Source: Bacillus sp. RAR_GA_16
Lineage (GTDB): Bacteria > Bacillota > Bacilli > Bacillales > Guptibacillaceae
Assembly (NCBI RefSeq): GCF_020165985.1
Contig: NZ_JAIUKZ010000018.1
Span: forward strand, 186,001-250,000
Reading direction: 5' to 3'
Length of the DNA stretch: 64,000 bases
Position 1 is the first letter of the stretch. Each line of letters starts with the position of its first letter. The position numbers and the translations under genes were made by a program. A model generated the notes under the pieces. That model was given only the letters and a program-made list of their open reading frames with translations, made no database searches and was not told the DNA's origin. Positions 1 to 7,405 of this stretch are shown in pieces.

Positions 1-187
1 TTTCGTTTTTCATTGCTTTAATACTTTGCTTTCGACGCTGATTCTTTTCTTTTATTGCCTTTTTTTGCAGGTTGCTATCCGTAAATTCCAAAGATGCTTC
101 GGCATCATGAATGTTCTGTTTCGTATCTTTTACCATGCGTTTTAACTTTTCTGCATTATCACGACGATCATCTGGATTTGCTTTCAA
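1..187 (-). CDS. tlp: Small acid-soluble spore protein Tlp (C-terminus cut by window edge)
   Basis: Forespore protein of the Tlp family. The visible 62 residues begin MKANPDDRRDNAEKLKRM and continue with the family's DAEASLEF and KEKNQRR stretches, matching what I recall of B. subtilis Tlp. The start is a TTG at 187-185, placed six bases after a strong AGGAGGG ribosome binding site (194-200). The gene runs off the left end of the window, so the C-terminus is not seen. In B. subtilis tlp lies next to sspN and aconitase. Here two genes separate it from sspN, but the neighbourhood is otherwise the same. Confidence 0.9.
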   Translation of the reverse strand, partial: MKANPDDRRDNAEKLKRMVKDTKQNIHDAEASLEFTDSNLQKKAIKEKNQRRKQSIKAMKNE

Positions 188-261
188 AGTGAGCCCTCCT
201 TGGTTGTGTGTGACAAGGTGTTACGGGCTTATTATGGCTTTCGAATTCACGTAATATGCGC

Positions 262-750
262 TTAAGATTGGAGACTTTTAGGTAATATGCCTTCTAGCTT
301 TCCTTCATAATATAGCATGTCTTTTCGAACTTCAGCAGAACATCCATTTGATAAAAGGATGTTTTCAGCAGCTGTGAAGACTTGTTTTAACATTCGAATG
401 CCCATACGATAGTCTACGACCACATTTTCCTGAATTCGCTCTTCATAAGCAGACAGTTCTACGAGAAGTCGATACGTACATTCTAACAACCGACTCGGCA
501 CGTCATTCGGTGAATGGTTTCCACCTTCAGTTAAAAAGGATTGAAATTCGCGGTCATCTTCATCACACATAAGAAAGAAAGAGCCTGGAACTTCATGTAG
601 GTCATGATCGATATCAGAAATTGTGAGACTCATGACAGCAAGCCTTGCTGCAAAACCACCTACGAGCGATGCAGTCCCACAGCCATAAGGCGGTCCCGAA
701 GTTTCAAGCATGCGGTAAATGTCATTCCCTAACGATTCTTTATGATCCAC
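262..750 (-). CDS. Cyclodeaminase/cyclohydrolase family protein (FTCD C-domain type)
   Basis: A 162-residue, mostly helical protein resembling formiminotetrahydrofolate cyclodeaminase domains. The recognisable part is the Gly-rich segment near residues 17-35 (SGPPYGCGTASLVGGFAARL), equivalent to the family's PGGG..A motif before a long helix. The true substrate is unknown; free-standing members in bacilli are uncharacterised. I place the start at the GTG at 750-748 because AGGAGAGGTGAT lies at the right distance. A second in-frame GTG at 759 overlaps the ribosome binding site. It is sandwiched between tlp and an unknown gene on the same strand. Confidence 0.65.
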   Translation of the reverse strand: MDHKESLGNDIYRMLETSGPPYGCGTASLVGGFAARLAVMSLTISDIDHDLHEVPGSFFLMCDEDDREFQSFLTEGGNHSPNDVPSRLLECTYRLLVELSAYEERIQENVVVDYRMGIRMLKQVFTAAENILLSNGCSAEVRKDMLYYEGKLEGILPKSLQS

Positions 751-802
751 TTTGATCACCTCTCCTAGAGTCCCATACCCTTTCTTCTTCTACTAAAATC
801 TT

Positions 803-1327
803 CTAAATGGCTTCTTCAAAAATAATCGGGCTCATATACGTAACGCTTTTTTTAGAGATCTCTATCAAATTCTGCCAGTATTCTTTCACACTTTCTTGGT
901 GATTTCCTTGATCAAAACTGATTTGAAGCCATGATAATTCCTCAAGAAGCCTTACAGAAGAACCAACCCATATTTTTTCCCCTTCTACTTGCAGTACAAA
1001 CGGTTCATCAAATCGAAAGGGAAGATAGATTCCAGACTGGTTAGGATGTAGAATCAAATGTTGAAAAATCGTGCCCTTAAAAAGGCGTGCATAGATAAGA
1101 AGAACGCGATCATTTCGAGCTGCTGCTTTTTTTAGCTGATGAAGCGTTTGGGCTTCCCCTAACTCGAGACTCGCAATGGTGCGCTCCCAATTTAATTCCT
1201 CTCGATAAGGGACAAGGTAACCCATCTGCTGCATTTTAATTTCAAGTTCTTTGACAAGGAGTTCTTCGTTGTGTTCTCCCTCTCTACCCATCGCTGTAAT
1301 TGGTTCAATTCTTGCTGTTATTGTCAT
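803..1327 (-). CDS. Hypothetical protein, 174 aa
   Basis: I do not recognise this protein. It is soluble, without a signal peptide or membrane segment, and has mixed alpha/beta character with acidic patches (for example GREGEHNEELLVKELEIK near the N-terminus). The start at 1327 follows a purine-rich GGGGGGAACTAT leader. It is separated from the cyclodeaminase-like gene by about 50 bases and may be cotranscribed with it. The reading frame is clean and shows normal codon use for the window, so it is likely real. Confidence 0.55.
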   Translation of the reverse strand: MTITARIEPITAMGREGEHNEELLVKELEIKMQQMGYLVPYREELNWERTIASLELGEAQTLHQLKKAAARNDRVLLIYARLFKGTIFQHLILHPNQSGIYLPFRFDEPFVLQVEGEKIWVGSSVRLLEELSWLQISFDQGNHQESVKEYWQNLIEISKKSVTYMSPIIFEEAI

Positions 1328-1420
1328 ATAGTTCCCCCCGAAAACATTTGTCTCCTAATCTTTCGCGATCCATCCATCCTTTTGGACAACTTTACATAGA
1401 ATGAAAAGAAGTTGTTAAAA

Positions 1421-1455
1421 TTGAAATAAACCAGAAAGAACATTCCTTTCTGGTT
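1421..1455 (-). terminator. Rho-independent terminator after sspN
   Basis: Perfect 10-bp arms AACCAGAAAG / CTTTCTGGTT with a 7-base loop, followed on the minus strand by TTTATTTC. It ends the sspN transcript. Confidence 0.8.
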
Positions 1456-1464
1456 GTCATCAGC

Positions 1465-1608
1465 CTATTTCCCTTTTGGAGGGGCGTAGTCCGGTTCAGC
1501 GTTGCCTTTGGTTTGCATTTGTTTTCCTTTGTTCCCCTCAGCTTCAGGATTTACAGAAGCAAGATGGTTTGGCTTAAAAGATTTAGGGAACTTTTTGGGA
1601 TTACTCAT
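1465..1608 (-). CDS. sspN: Small acid-soluble spore protein N
   Basis: A 47-residue forespore protein of the SspN family. It reads MSNPKKFPKSFKPNHLAS, then GGNKGK-type residues (EGNKGKQMQ) and a Pro-rich tail ending PPKGK, the layout of B. subtilis SspN. AGGAGG lies directly upstream of the ATG at 1608. It has its own terminator at 1421-1455. Position beside aconitase and tlp matches B. subtilis. Expression is expected in the forespore under sigma-G (known for the family); I could not define a convincing sigma-G promoter here. Confidence 0.9.
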   Translation of the reverse strand: MSNPKKFPKSFKPNHLASVNPEAEGNKGKQMQTKGNAEPDYAPPKGK

Positions 1609-1665
1609 TACAATCTCCTCCTTTACGCTATAGGCTGTGCAACTAGAGGAGAAATATCTATCCGT

Positions 1666-1794
1666 TTATAAATTTTTCGCATGCTTTTGTTCAAATTTAT
1701 CTTCAATCCGTTCAATCGCTTTCTTGTCATTCATTAATTCCAATTTATTTTGCATGACCAATTCTTTAAACGAAACCTTCTTAGATTTTCTCAT
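1666..1794 (-). CDS. FbpB-family small basic protein
   Basis: A 42-residue, highly basic protein (MRKSKKVSFKELVMQN..., then ERIEDKFEQKH). The pattern RK..K.SFKELV..NK.EL..D..A...IE matches the FbpB (Fur-regulated basic protein B) family. In B. subtilis FbpB works with the small RNA FsrA to repress iron-rich proteins, including aconitase, during iron starvation (established knowledge). Here the gene lies directly downstream of aconitase, after its terminator, and is preceded by a sigma-A promoter that overlaps a Fur-like box (1906-1933). The ribosome binding site is GGAAAGGAG. Functional equivalence to B. subtilis FbpB is inferred. Confidence 0.75.
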   Translation of the reverse strand: MRKSKKVSFKELVMQNKLELMNDKKAIERIEDKFEQKHAKNL

Positions 1795-1905
1795 ATTAGT
1801 CTCCTTTCCTTTTCATCAGGTTTTAAAACCAGTATTCCCGTTTTTTAGAAACTTATTACAAAAATCCGATTTTTTCGTTTATTAAATTAACATTAAACCT
1901 TCTTT

Positions 1906-1933
1906 ATTATAGAAAATGGATATTGATTACCAA
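1906..1933 (-). promoter_or_regulatory. Sigma-A promoter of the FbpB-like gene
   Basis: On the minus strand, TTGGTA (1933-1928), a 16-base spacer and TATAAT (1911-1906). It lies about 110 bases upstream of the FbpB-like start codon and reads toward it. Confidence 0.65.
1918..1932. promoter_or_regulatory. Fur-box-like site
   Basis: GGATATTGATTACCA matches the 7-1-7 Fur/PerR-type consensus TGATAATNATTATCA at 11 of 14 positions and covers the -35 element and spacer of the promoter for the FbpB-like gene. This is a pattern match only. Confidence 0.5.
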
Positions 1934-1945
1934 TAGAAAAAACGC

Positions 1946-1976
1946 AAAAAAAAGGATGGCAAGAGCCACCCTTTTT
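1946..1976 (-). terminator. Terminator of acnA
   Basis: Seven-pair stem (GGGTGGC/GCCATCC with one G-U pair), TCTT loop and an eight-T run on the minus strand, immediately after the acnA stop codon. Confidence 0.85.
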
Positions 1977-1979
1977 ACA

Positions 1980-4692
1980 TTAATTTGCAATTTTGTCGCG
2001 AAGAACCATTTGAAGGATACCACCGTGACGATAGTAGTCAATTTCAACTTCACTATCGAAACGAGCAAGTACTTTAAATGTTTGCGTCTCACCTTCTGGA
2101 GAGGTTGCTGTTACGTTAATTTCATCACGAGGTTTTACGTTTTCAGTAATTTCAACATTAAACGTTTCTTTTCCAGTGAGGTTATACGTATCTGCAGATT
2201 CGCCGTCTCTAAATTGAAGTGGAAGCACACCCATCAGAACAAGGTTACTACGGTGAATTCTTTCATAGCTTTCTGCAATAACTGTTTTAATGCCTAGAAG
2301 ATTTGTTCCTTTTGCAGCCCAGTCACGTGAGCTTCCCATGCCGTAGTCTTTCCCAGCAAGAACAACGAGGCCAGTTCCTTCTTCTTTGTACTTCATTGCA
2401 GCATCATAAATTGGCATCACTTCATCAGTGTTCCAGTATGTTGTCCAGCCGCCTTCAGTGCCTGGAGCTACTTCGTTACGAATGCGAATGTTACCAAACG
2501 TACCGCGCATCATTACTTCGTGGTTACCACGACGGGAGCCGTAAGAGTTAAAGTCAATTGGACGAACGCCGTTGTTTTGTAAATATTGACCTGCAGGCAT
2601 ATCTTTCGCTATCGCACCAGCTGGTGAAATGTGGTCCGTTGTGACAGAATCGCCAAACTTCGCGATGGCTCTGAGATCTTTAAGCTCATGAATATCTTCT
2701 GGATCTTTCGAAAGATTTTCGAAGAATGGAGGGTTCTGAATATAAGTAGACTGATCGTCCCAGTTATAAAGATCTCCTTCACTTGTGCTTAGTTCGTTCC
2801 AGCGTTTGTTTTCGTCAAACACGGTTTTGTACTGACGCTTAAACATTTCTGGTGTTACTGTTTCAGCAACGGCTTGTTTCACCTCTTCAGGTGAAGGCCA
2901 AAGATCGCTTAGGAATACGTCGTTTCCATCTTTATCTTTACCGAATGAATCAGAATGAAGATCAAAATCTACAGTACCAGCAAGAGCATAAGCAACGACT
3001 AGCGGTGGTGATGCAAGGTAATTTGCTTTTACTAGTGGATGGATACGTCCTTCAAAGTTACGGTTACCTGAAAGAACAGAAGTCACTGTAAGATCGCTCT
3101 TTGCAATCGCATCTTCAATCTCTTCTTTAAGGGGACCTGAGTTACCGATACACGTTGTACATCCGTAACCAACTAGGTGGAAGCCAAGGTCTCTAAGGTA
3201 AGGCATAAGACCAGACTTATCAAGGTAATCAGTTACAACTTTAGATCCTGGAGCAAGACTTGTTTTAACGTACTCAGGAACTTTTAGTCCTTTTTCAACT
3301 GCTTTCTTCGCAAGTAGTGCCGCACCAAGCATAACGGATGGGTTTGAAGTATTTGTACAGCTTGTAATCGCAGCGATTGCAACTGCACCGGTTTTCATCG
3401 TTACTTCTTTTCCATCGTTAAATTTAACAACAGCTTCCTTATCGAATTCTTTCTTATCCATACCTAGACCCTGGTTACCTTGAGGGGCAACGACTGCTTT
3501 ATTAAACTCTTTCTTCATATCTGAAAGAAGAATCAGATCTTGTGGGCGCTTAGGACCAGCAAGACTTGGTTCCACTGTTCCAAGATCAAGTTCAACAACG
3601 CTTGAGAATTCAGGATCTTCAGATTCTGGTGTATAGAACAATCCGTTAGCGATTGAATATTCACGTACAAGGTTGATATGCTCTTCAGAACGTCCAGTTA
3701 AGCGCATGTACTCTAACGCTTCTTCATCAACTGGGAAAAAGCTACACGTTGAACCTTGCTCTGGTGCCATGTTGGAAATCGTAGCACGGTCAGCAAGAGG
3801 CATGCCAGAAAGACCTGGTCCGAAGAATTCCACAAATTTCCCTACTACTTTCTTCTCACGAAGAAGCTGTGTCACTTTAAGAGCTAGAATCCGTCGCAGT
3901 TGTTCCGCTAGGAAGTTCTCCAGTAAGTTTCACACCGATTACTTCAGGAACTGGGAAGTAAGAAGGTTGGCCAAGCATTCCAGCTTCAGCTTCAATACCA
4001 CCTACACCCCATCCTAGAACGCCCAGACCATTGATCATCGTCGTGTGGGAGTCAGTTCCGAATAATGTATCTGGATAAGCTACATTCTCACCATTAACCG
4101 TATTTTCTTGAACCACGTTTGCAACGTACTCAAGGTTTACTTGGTGAACGATTCCAGTTGCTGGTGGAACAGCACGGTAGTTATCAAACGCATCTTGAGC
4201 CCATTTCAAGAATTTGTAACGCTCAAGGTTACGTTCGAATTCCTTGTTCATATTAAATTCAAGCGCATCTGCAGACGCATATTTATCAACCTGCACAGAG
4301 TGGTCAATCACAAGATCAACTGGAATTTCCGGGTTGATTTTATCAGGGTCGCCACCGATGTCAGCCATTGCTTTACGAAGTGACGCAAGGTCAACAACAG
4401 CAGGGACACCTGTAAAATCCTGAAGAATGACGCGTGAAGGTTTAAATGGTACATCAACATCTTTGTTTTGCTCGCTAGTTCCCCATTTAGCGAGGTTTTC
4501 GATGTGCTCTTCTTTGATTACTTTACCGTCATATTGACGTAAAACAGACTCGAGCAAGATTTTGATCGTGTAAGGGAGCTTGCTTACCTTAGCGATGCCT
4601 GCTTCTTCTAGCGCCTGAAGGCGATAGAAGGAATATGTTTTACCATTGGCATCGAATGTTGCTTTTGAATTATAAAGTTCATGATTTGCCAT
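1980..4692 (-). pseudogene. acnA: Aconitate hydratase, interrupted by one-base frameshift
   Basis: TCA-cycle aconitase (citrate/isocitrate), 4Fe-4S enzyme; in bacilli it also binds RNA. The N-terminal part (from [10 protein letters not shown], start 4692 after GGAGGGA) reads to PSGTTATD and then hits a stop. The rest continues in another frame from [18 protein letters not shown] at about 3887. One extra base (a T on the coding strand, at 3888 or 3889) explains the shift. Removing it gives 903 residues, close to the 909 of B. subtilis. Cluster cysteines are present (SCTNTS and [10 protein letters not shown]), and the C-terminal domain looks intact. With no other decay, a sequencing or assembly error is likely, but a recent mutation cannot be excluded. 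Confidence 0.9.
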
Positions 4693-4763
4693 ATGTAGTT
4701 CCCTCCTCCAAATTGCATAACAAAGCGGATGTCGAAAAAACGTTTTCAACTTCCCTTTATCCA

Positions 4764-4829
4764 GTTTAGTAAATTTCTAAACATAAGTAAATAACAAGAT
4801 TGTTATTGCTATTGATAAGTATAGCTTAT
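4764..4829. promoter_or_regulatory. Three dyads upstream of acnA, including a CcpC-type box
   Basis: Between acnA (minus) and sspO (plus) there are three dyads: GTTTAG-N7-CTAAAC (4764-4782), ATAACAA-GA-TTGTTAT (4791-4806), and TGATAAG-TATAG-CTTATCA whose core at 4815-4829 reads ATAA-N7-TTAT. The last is the CcpC operator consensus known from B. subtilis citB/citZ; the second is the same with N8. Binding is inferred from the match and the location. Confidence 0.55.
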
Positions 4830-4882
4830 CACCACATATTTTTGCTTGTTCAGGACAAGTTAGAACGAGGGAGGTGATCATA

Positions 4883-5032
4883 ATGGGAAAGCGAAAAGCT
4901 AATGGTGTTCGACCAGGAATGAATGACGCTGACGCACAGGGAAACGGCGCTGGATATGATAATGAGTATGCACATGAGCATATGACAGCAGAACAGCGAC
5001 AATACAATAAAAAGACAAAAAAACGCCAATAG
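4883..5032 (+). CDS. sspO: Small acid-soluble spore protein O
   Basis: A 49-residue basic protein beginning MGKRKANGVRPGMNDADAQG, then GNGAGYDNEY and a TAEQRQ.NKK tail, closely matching SspO (formerly CotK). ATG at 4883 follows GGAGGTGATC. It is divergent from acnA, as in B. subtilis, and ends at a strong terminator. Forespore expression under sigma-G is expected from the family. Confidence 0.9.
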   Translation: MGKRKANGVRPGMNDADAQGNGAGYDNEYAHEHMTAEQRQYNKKTKKRQ

Positions 5033-5036
5033 ATTC

Positions 5037-5068
5037 AAAACCCGTCATAATTAGATGACGGGTTTTTT
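5037..5068. terminator. Bidirectional terminator between sspO and the 85-aa gene
   Basis: Perfect 8-bp stem CCCGTCAT/ATGACGGG, 6-base loop, flanked by an A run on the left and TTTTTT on the right, so it can serve both converging genes. Confidence 0.9.
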
Positions 5069-5071
5069 GAA

Positions 5072-5329
5072 TTACTCGTTGTTCATTTCTGCTTCAATCG
5101 ATTGCAGATCCTGTTGGAATTGAAGTAGTTGAGCGCGCTGATGTTCAGATGCATTCACTAACGCACTTTCGATTTGTTGTTTCGCTTCCCCAATTTCTTG
5201 CTGAAGGTGTTTCAAGTCTTTTCCATACCCACTACTACTTACCACAATTTCTTTTTTGGCATCAATCGCTTGTTCATAGCCCTGCTGAGCAGCTTGAAAT
5301 GATTGCTGTTTATTTTTATGATATGGCAT
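5072..5329 (-). CDS. Small coiled-coil protein, possibly DUF2524/YtzC-like
   Basis: An 85-residue, Gln/Glu-rich helical protein (KNKQQSFQAAQQGYEQA... then two heptad-like helices ending QDLQSIEAEMNNE). It has no signal peptide or membrane segment. The layout resembles DUF2524 (YtzC) or DUF3813 small proteins of bacilli, but I cannot assign it firmly. GGAGGTTGAGTGA precedes the ATG. It lies between sspO and sspP on the opposite strand, a place where B. subtilis has no such gene. Confidence 0.55.
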   Translation of the reverse strand: MPYHKNKQQSFQAAQQGYEQAIDAKKEIVVSSSGYGKDLKHLQQEIGEAKQQIESALVNASEHQRAQLLQFQQDLQSIEAEMNNE

Positions 5330-5444
5330 TCACTCAACCTCCTTTTCTTGTGCTTTCACCATAGTGTAACCAGGTAACAGCGTCCTATTCGATTAGAATA
5401 AGGACCGTTAACCTGTCCATACTAAACAACAAGGAGGGATTGCA

Positions 5445-5582
5445 ATGACTGAAAGCAATACGTTTAAAGATATCAGGAAAAACGCTCCTAAGGGTCATAC
5501 GGGACAGCCTGAACCAATGAAAGGCTCTCACAAAGTAAAAAACAGAAATCATACAAGACAAAAAAATGGTGAAGGGTTTTAA
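5445..5582 (+). CDS. sspP: Small acid-soluble spore protein P
   Basis: A 45-residue protein with the SspP pattern: [18 protein letters not shown], then [15 protein letters not shown]. It starts at the ATG 5445 after AAGGAGGGATTGCA. In B. subtilis sspP (cotL) and sspO are adjacent and cotranscribed; here a minus-strand gene sits between them. It ends at a GC-rich terminator shared with selA. Confidence 0.9.
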   Translation: MTESNTFKDIRKNAPKGHTGQPEPMKGSHKVKNRNHTRQKNGEGF

Positions 5583-5599
5583 TCCTCTCACTCCATGAC

Positions 5600-5627
5600 A
5601 AAAGGCGGCCAATGCGGCCGCCTTTTT
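5600..5627. terminator. Bidirectional terminator, sspP / selA
   Basis: GGCGGCC-AATGC-GGCCGCC with AAAA before and TTTTT after. It overlaps the selA stop codon and separates two converging genes. Confidence 0.9.
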
Positions 5628-7026
5628 AGTGATTGATATGAACCAACTCTCTTAGAATCACAGCTTCCTCATCCGTCGTGACCGTTCTCAAGTCAATGAA
5701 CAATTTATCGTCTTTAATGCGCGTAATAATTGGTCGTTTGCTGCACCTGAGCTTTTCTTCAAGTTCATTTACACGATATGCTTGTGTTCGAATGGCTAAC
5801 ACATAAGTAGGCAGCTCAACCGCAGGCATTGTGCCTCCACCCACTTGAGAAAAACTAGCTTCCACCTCAACCTTATAATGAGAACACTTCTTTTCAAGTT
5901 GAGCCTTAAACTGATTTGCACGGTGTCGTATTTCTTCTGCTTGTGCTGTTATATCTCTTATCGTTGGAATGTTCGTTCCTTTTTCATATAGCTGCTCCCA
6001 TAATGTAGCCTCTAAAGCAGCAAGCGTAAACTTATCGACACGTAATACACGCGCAAGCTGATGCTTCTTTAATTGATCAACAAGCTCTTTTTTACCAGCA
6101 ATCAACCCTGCCTGAGGCCCACCAAGTAGCTTATCACCGCTAAAAGAAACTAAATCAGCTCCACAAGCTAGCGTTTCTTGAACGGTAGGCTCTTCTCCAA
6201 TACCATCTTTTCGATAATCGTACAGTGCGCCGCTTCCTAAATCTTCGTAAAAAATGACCTGTTGTTTTTTTGCAATGGAGGCTAATTGCTCGCGCTCTAC
6301 TTCTGAAGTAAAACCGACAATAGCAAAATTGCTACGATGCACCTTCATGAACATCGCCGTTTCATCGTTTACAGCTTGTTCATAGTCAGCTGGATGCGTT
6401 TTATTCGTTGTGCCTACTTCCTTCAAGCGCGCACCACTCTCTTCCATGATTGAAGAAACCCGAAAGGATCCTCCAATTTCAACAAGCTCTCCTCGCGACA
6501 CAACCACTTCTTTTTCTTTCGCCAGGGTACTCAAAATCAAGAAAACAGCTGCAGCATTGTTGTTCACGACCATAGCTGACTCTGCTCCTGTTGCTTTGCA
6601 AACCGCTTCTTCGACAATGCTATGTCGTGATCCTCGCATTCCTTCTGTGAGGTTATATTCAAGTGTGGAATAACTTTTGGCTATTTCAATCATATGATCT
6701 ATGGCAGCATCGCTTAATCTTGCTCTTCCAAGATTCGTATGGAGGACAACGCCGGTCGCATTAATAACGGGGATTAAGTTATTCGCATTCAATGAGGCCA
6801 TCTTCTCTTTTATGCTCGCGATAAGCTCACTTTGAAAACCGTGCCGATCTCGGGCTTTTCCTGTATATGTTTCTTTGAGTAAACCTTCACGCAGGTTATT
6901 AACTTCTTCTTGAATCAATTGCTTCAATAAATCAGGCGGAAATTCACGTCCATGATTTTCTTTCAATAACACTTCTTGAATCTGATGGATCGACGGAAGT
7001 TCTCTAAGTAATTTCAAAATGCTCAT
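5626..7026 (-). CDS. selA: L-seryl-tRNA(Sec) selenium transferase
   Basis: PLP enzyme that converts Ser-tRNA(Sec) to Sec-tRNA(Sec) using selenophosphate. At 466 residues it has the family's normal length. Motifs: NATGVVLHTNLGRA near residues 89-102, EYNL..GMRGSRH near 123-135, and SFSGDKLLGGPQAG with the likely PLP lysine at about 299. The ATG at 7026 follows AGGAGATGAGC. It is the last gene of a short minus-strand unit behind the SelW-like gene, from which it is separated by a hairpin (7046-7064). Confidence 0.95.
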   Translation of the reverse strand: MSILKLLRELPSIHQIQEVLLKENHGREFPPDLLKQLIQEEVNNLREGLLKETYTGKARDRHGFQSELIASIKEKMASLNANNLIPVINATGVVLHTNLGRARLSDAAIDHMIEIAKSYSTLEYNLTEGMRGSRHSIVEEAVCKATGAESAMVVNNNAAAVFLILSTLAKEKEVVVSRGELVEIGGSFRVSSIMEESGARLKEVGTTNKTHPADYEQAVNDETAMFMKVHRSNFAIVGFTSEVEREQLASIAKKQQVIFYEDLGSGALYDYRKDGIGEEPTVQETLACGADLVSFSGDKLLGGPQAGLIAGKKELVDQLKKHQLARVLRVDKFTLAALEATLWEQLYEKGTNIPTIRDITAQAEEIRHRANQFKAQLEKKCSHYKVEVEASFSQVGGGTMPAVELPTYVLAIRTQAYRVNELEEKLRCSKRPIITRIKDDKLFIDLRTVTTDEEAVILRELVHINH

Positions 7027-7045
7027 CTCCTATTGCGAAACGAAA

Positions 7046-7064
7046 GGCACCCGCGCGGGGTGCC
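7046..7064 (-). terminator. Hairpin between the SelW-like gene and selA
   Basis: Seven-bp GC-rich stem (GGCACCC/GGGTGCC) starting one base after the SelW-like stop codon. The minus-strand tail TTTCGTTTCG is only weakly U-rich, so it may attenuate rather than stop transcription into selA. Confidence 0.45.
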
Positions 7065-7310
7065 CTACTCGAATGTTTTTCCTTCCATTTCTTTTATAAA
7101 TGAATCTACTTCTGGGTATTGACCTGATTCTTTTTTCGAATGGATTCGATCTCCATTTACCGTCACCTCAAACACACCACCTGATCCAGGAATTAATTCA
7201 AGGGATTCAATCTGATGTCTAAAGTGGTTAAATAACGCTTCCGCGAAACTCGCGGCTTTTGGAGCATAGTTTCACTGCATGCAGAATTCGATCGTTACAC
7301 GATACTTCAT
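7065..7310 (-). CDS. SelW-like (Rdx family) selenoprotein with CxxU motif
   Basis: An 81-residue Rdx/SelT-W-H family protein when the in-frame UGA at 7274-7272 (codon 13) is read as selenocysteine. It starts MKYRVTIEFCMQ-Sec-NYAPKAASF, giving the CxxU redox motif after the first beta strand, then ELIPGSGGVFEVTVNGD, and ends at TAG. A 6-bp hairpin with a GUU loop lies 16 nt after the UGA (7241-7255), as expected for a bacterial SECIS. The ATG at 7310 follows AGGAGGTCGCCTAT. Ordinary gene finders would miss or truncate it. It lies upstream of selA and divergent from selD, both needed for Sec insertion. Family members are thought to be thiol/selenol redox proteins; the partner is unknown. Confidence 0.88.
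7241..7255 (-). promoter_or_regulatory. Bacterial SECIS hairpin in the SelW-like mRNA
   Basis: CCGCGA-GUU-UCGCGG on the minus strand, beginning 17 nt after the UGA. The perfect 6-bp stem, the apical loop starting with GU, and the distance all fit the bacterial SECIS model recognised by SelB. Confidence 0.75.
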
Positions 7311-7405
7311 ATAGGCGACCTCCTCTGATGAAATTCAAGTTGTCCATACTATATCATTTCAAAAAAGTGATGAAAAGATTTATACTCAGAGAAGGAGGTG
7401 GTTAT

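Noticed and set aside
188-261. Sigma-G promoter for tlp
   Set aside because: A TGAATT is present but no convincing -10 at the right distance, so not reported.
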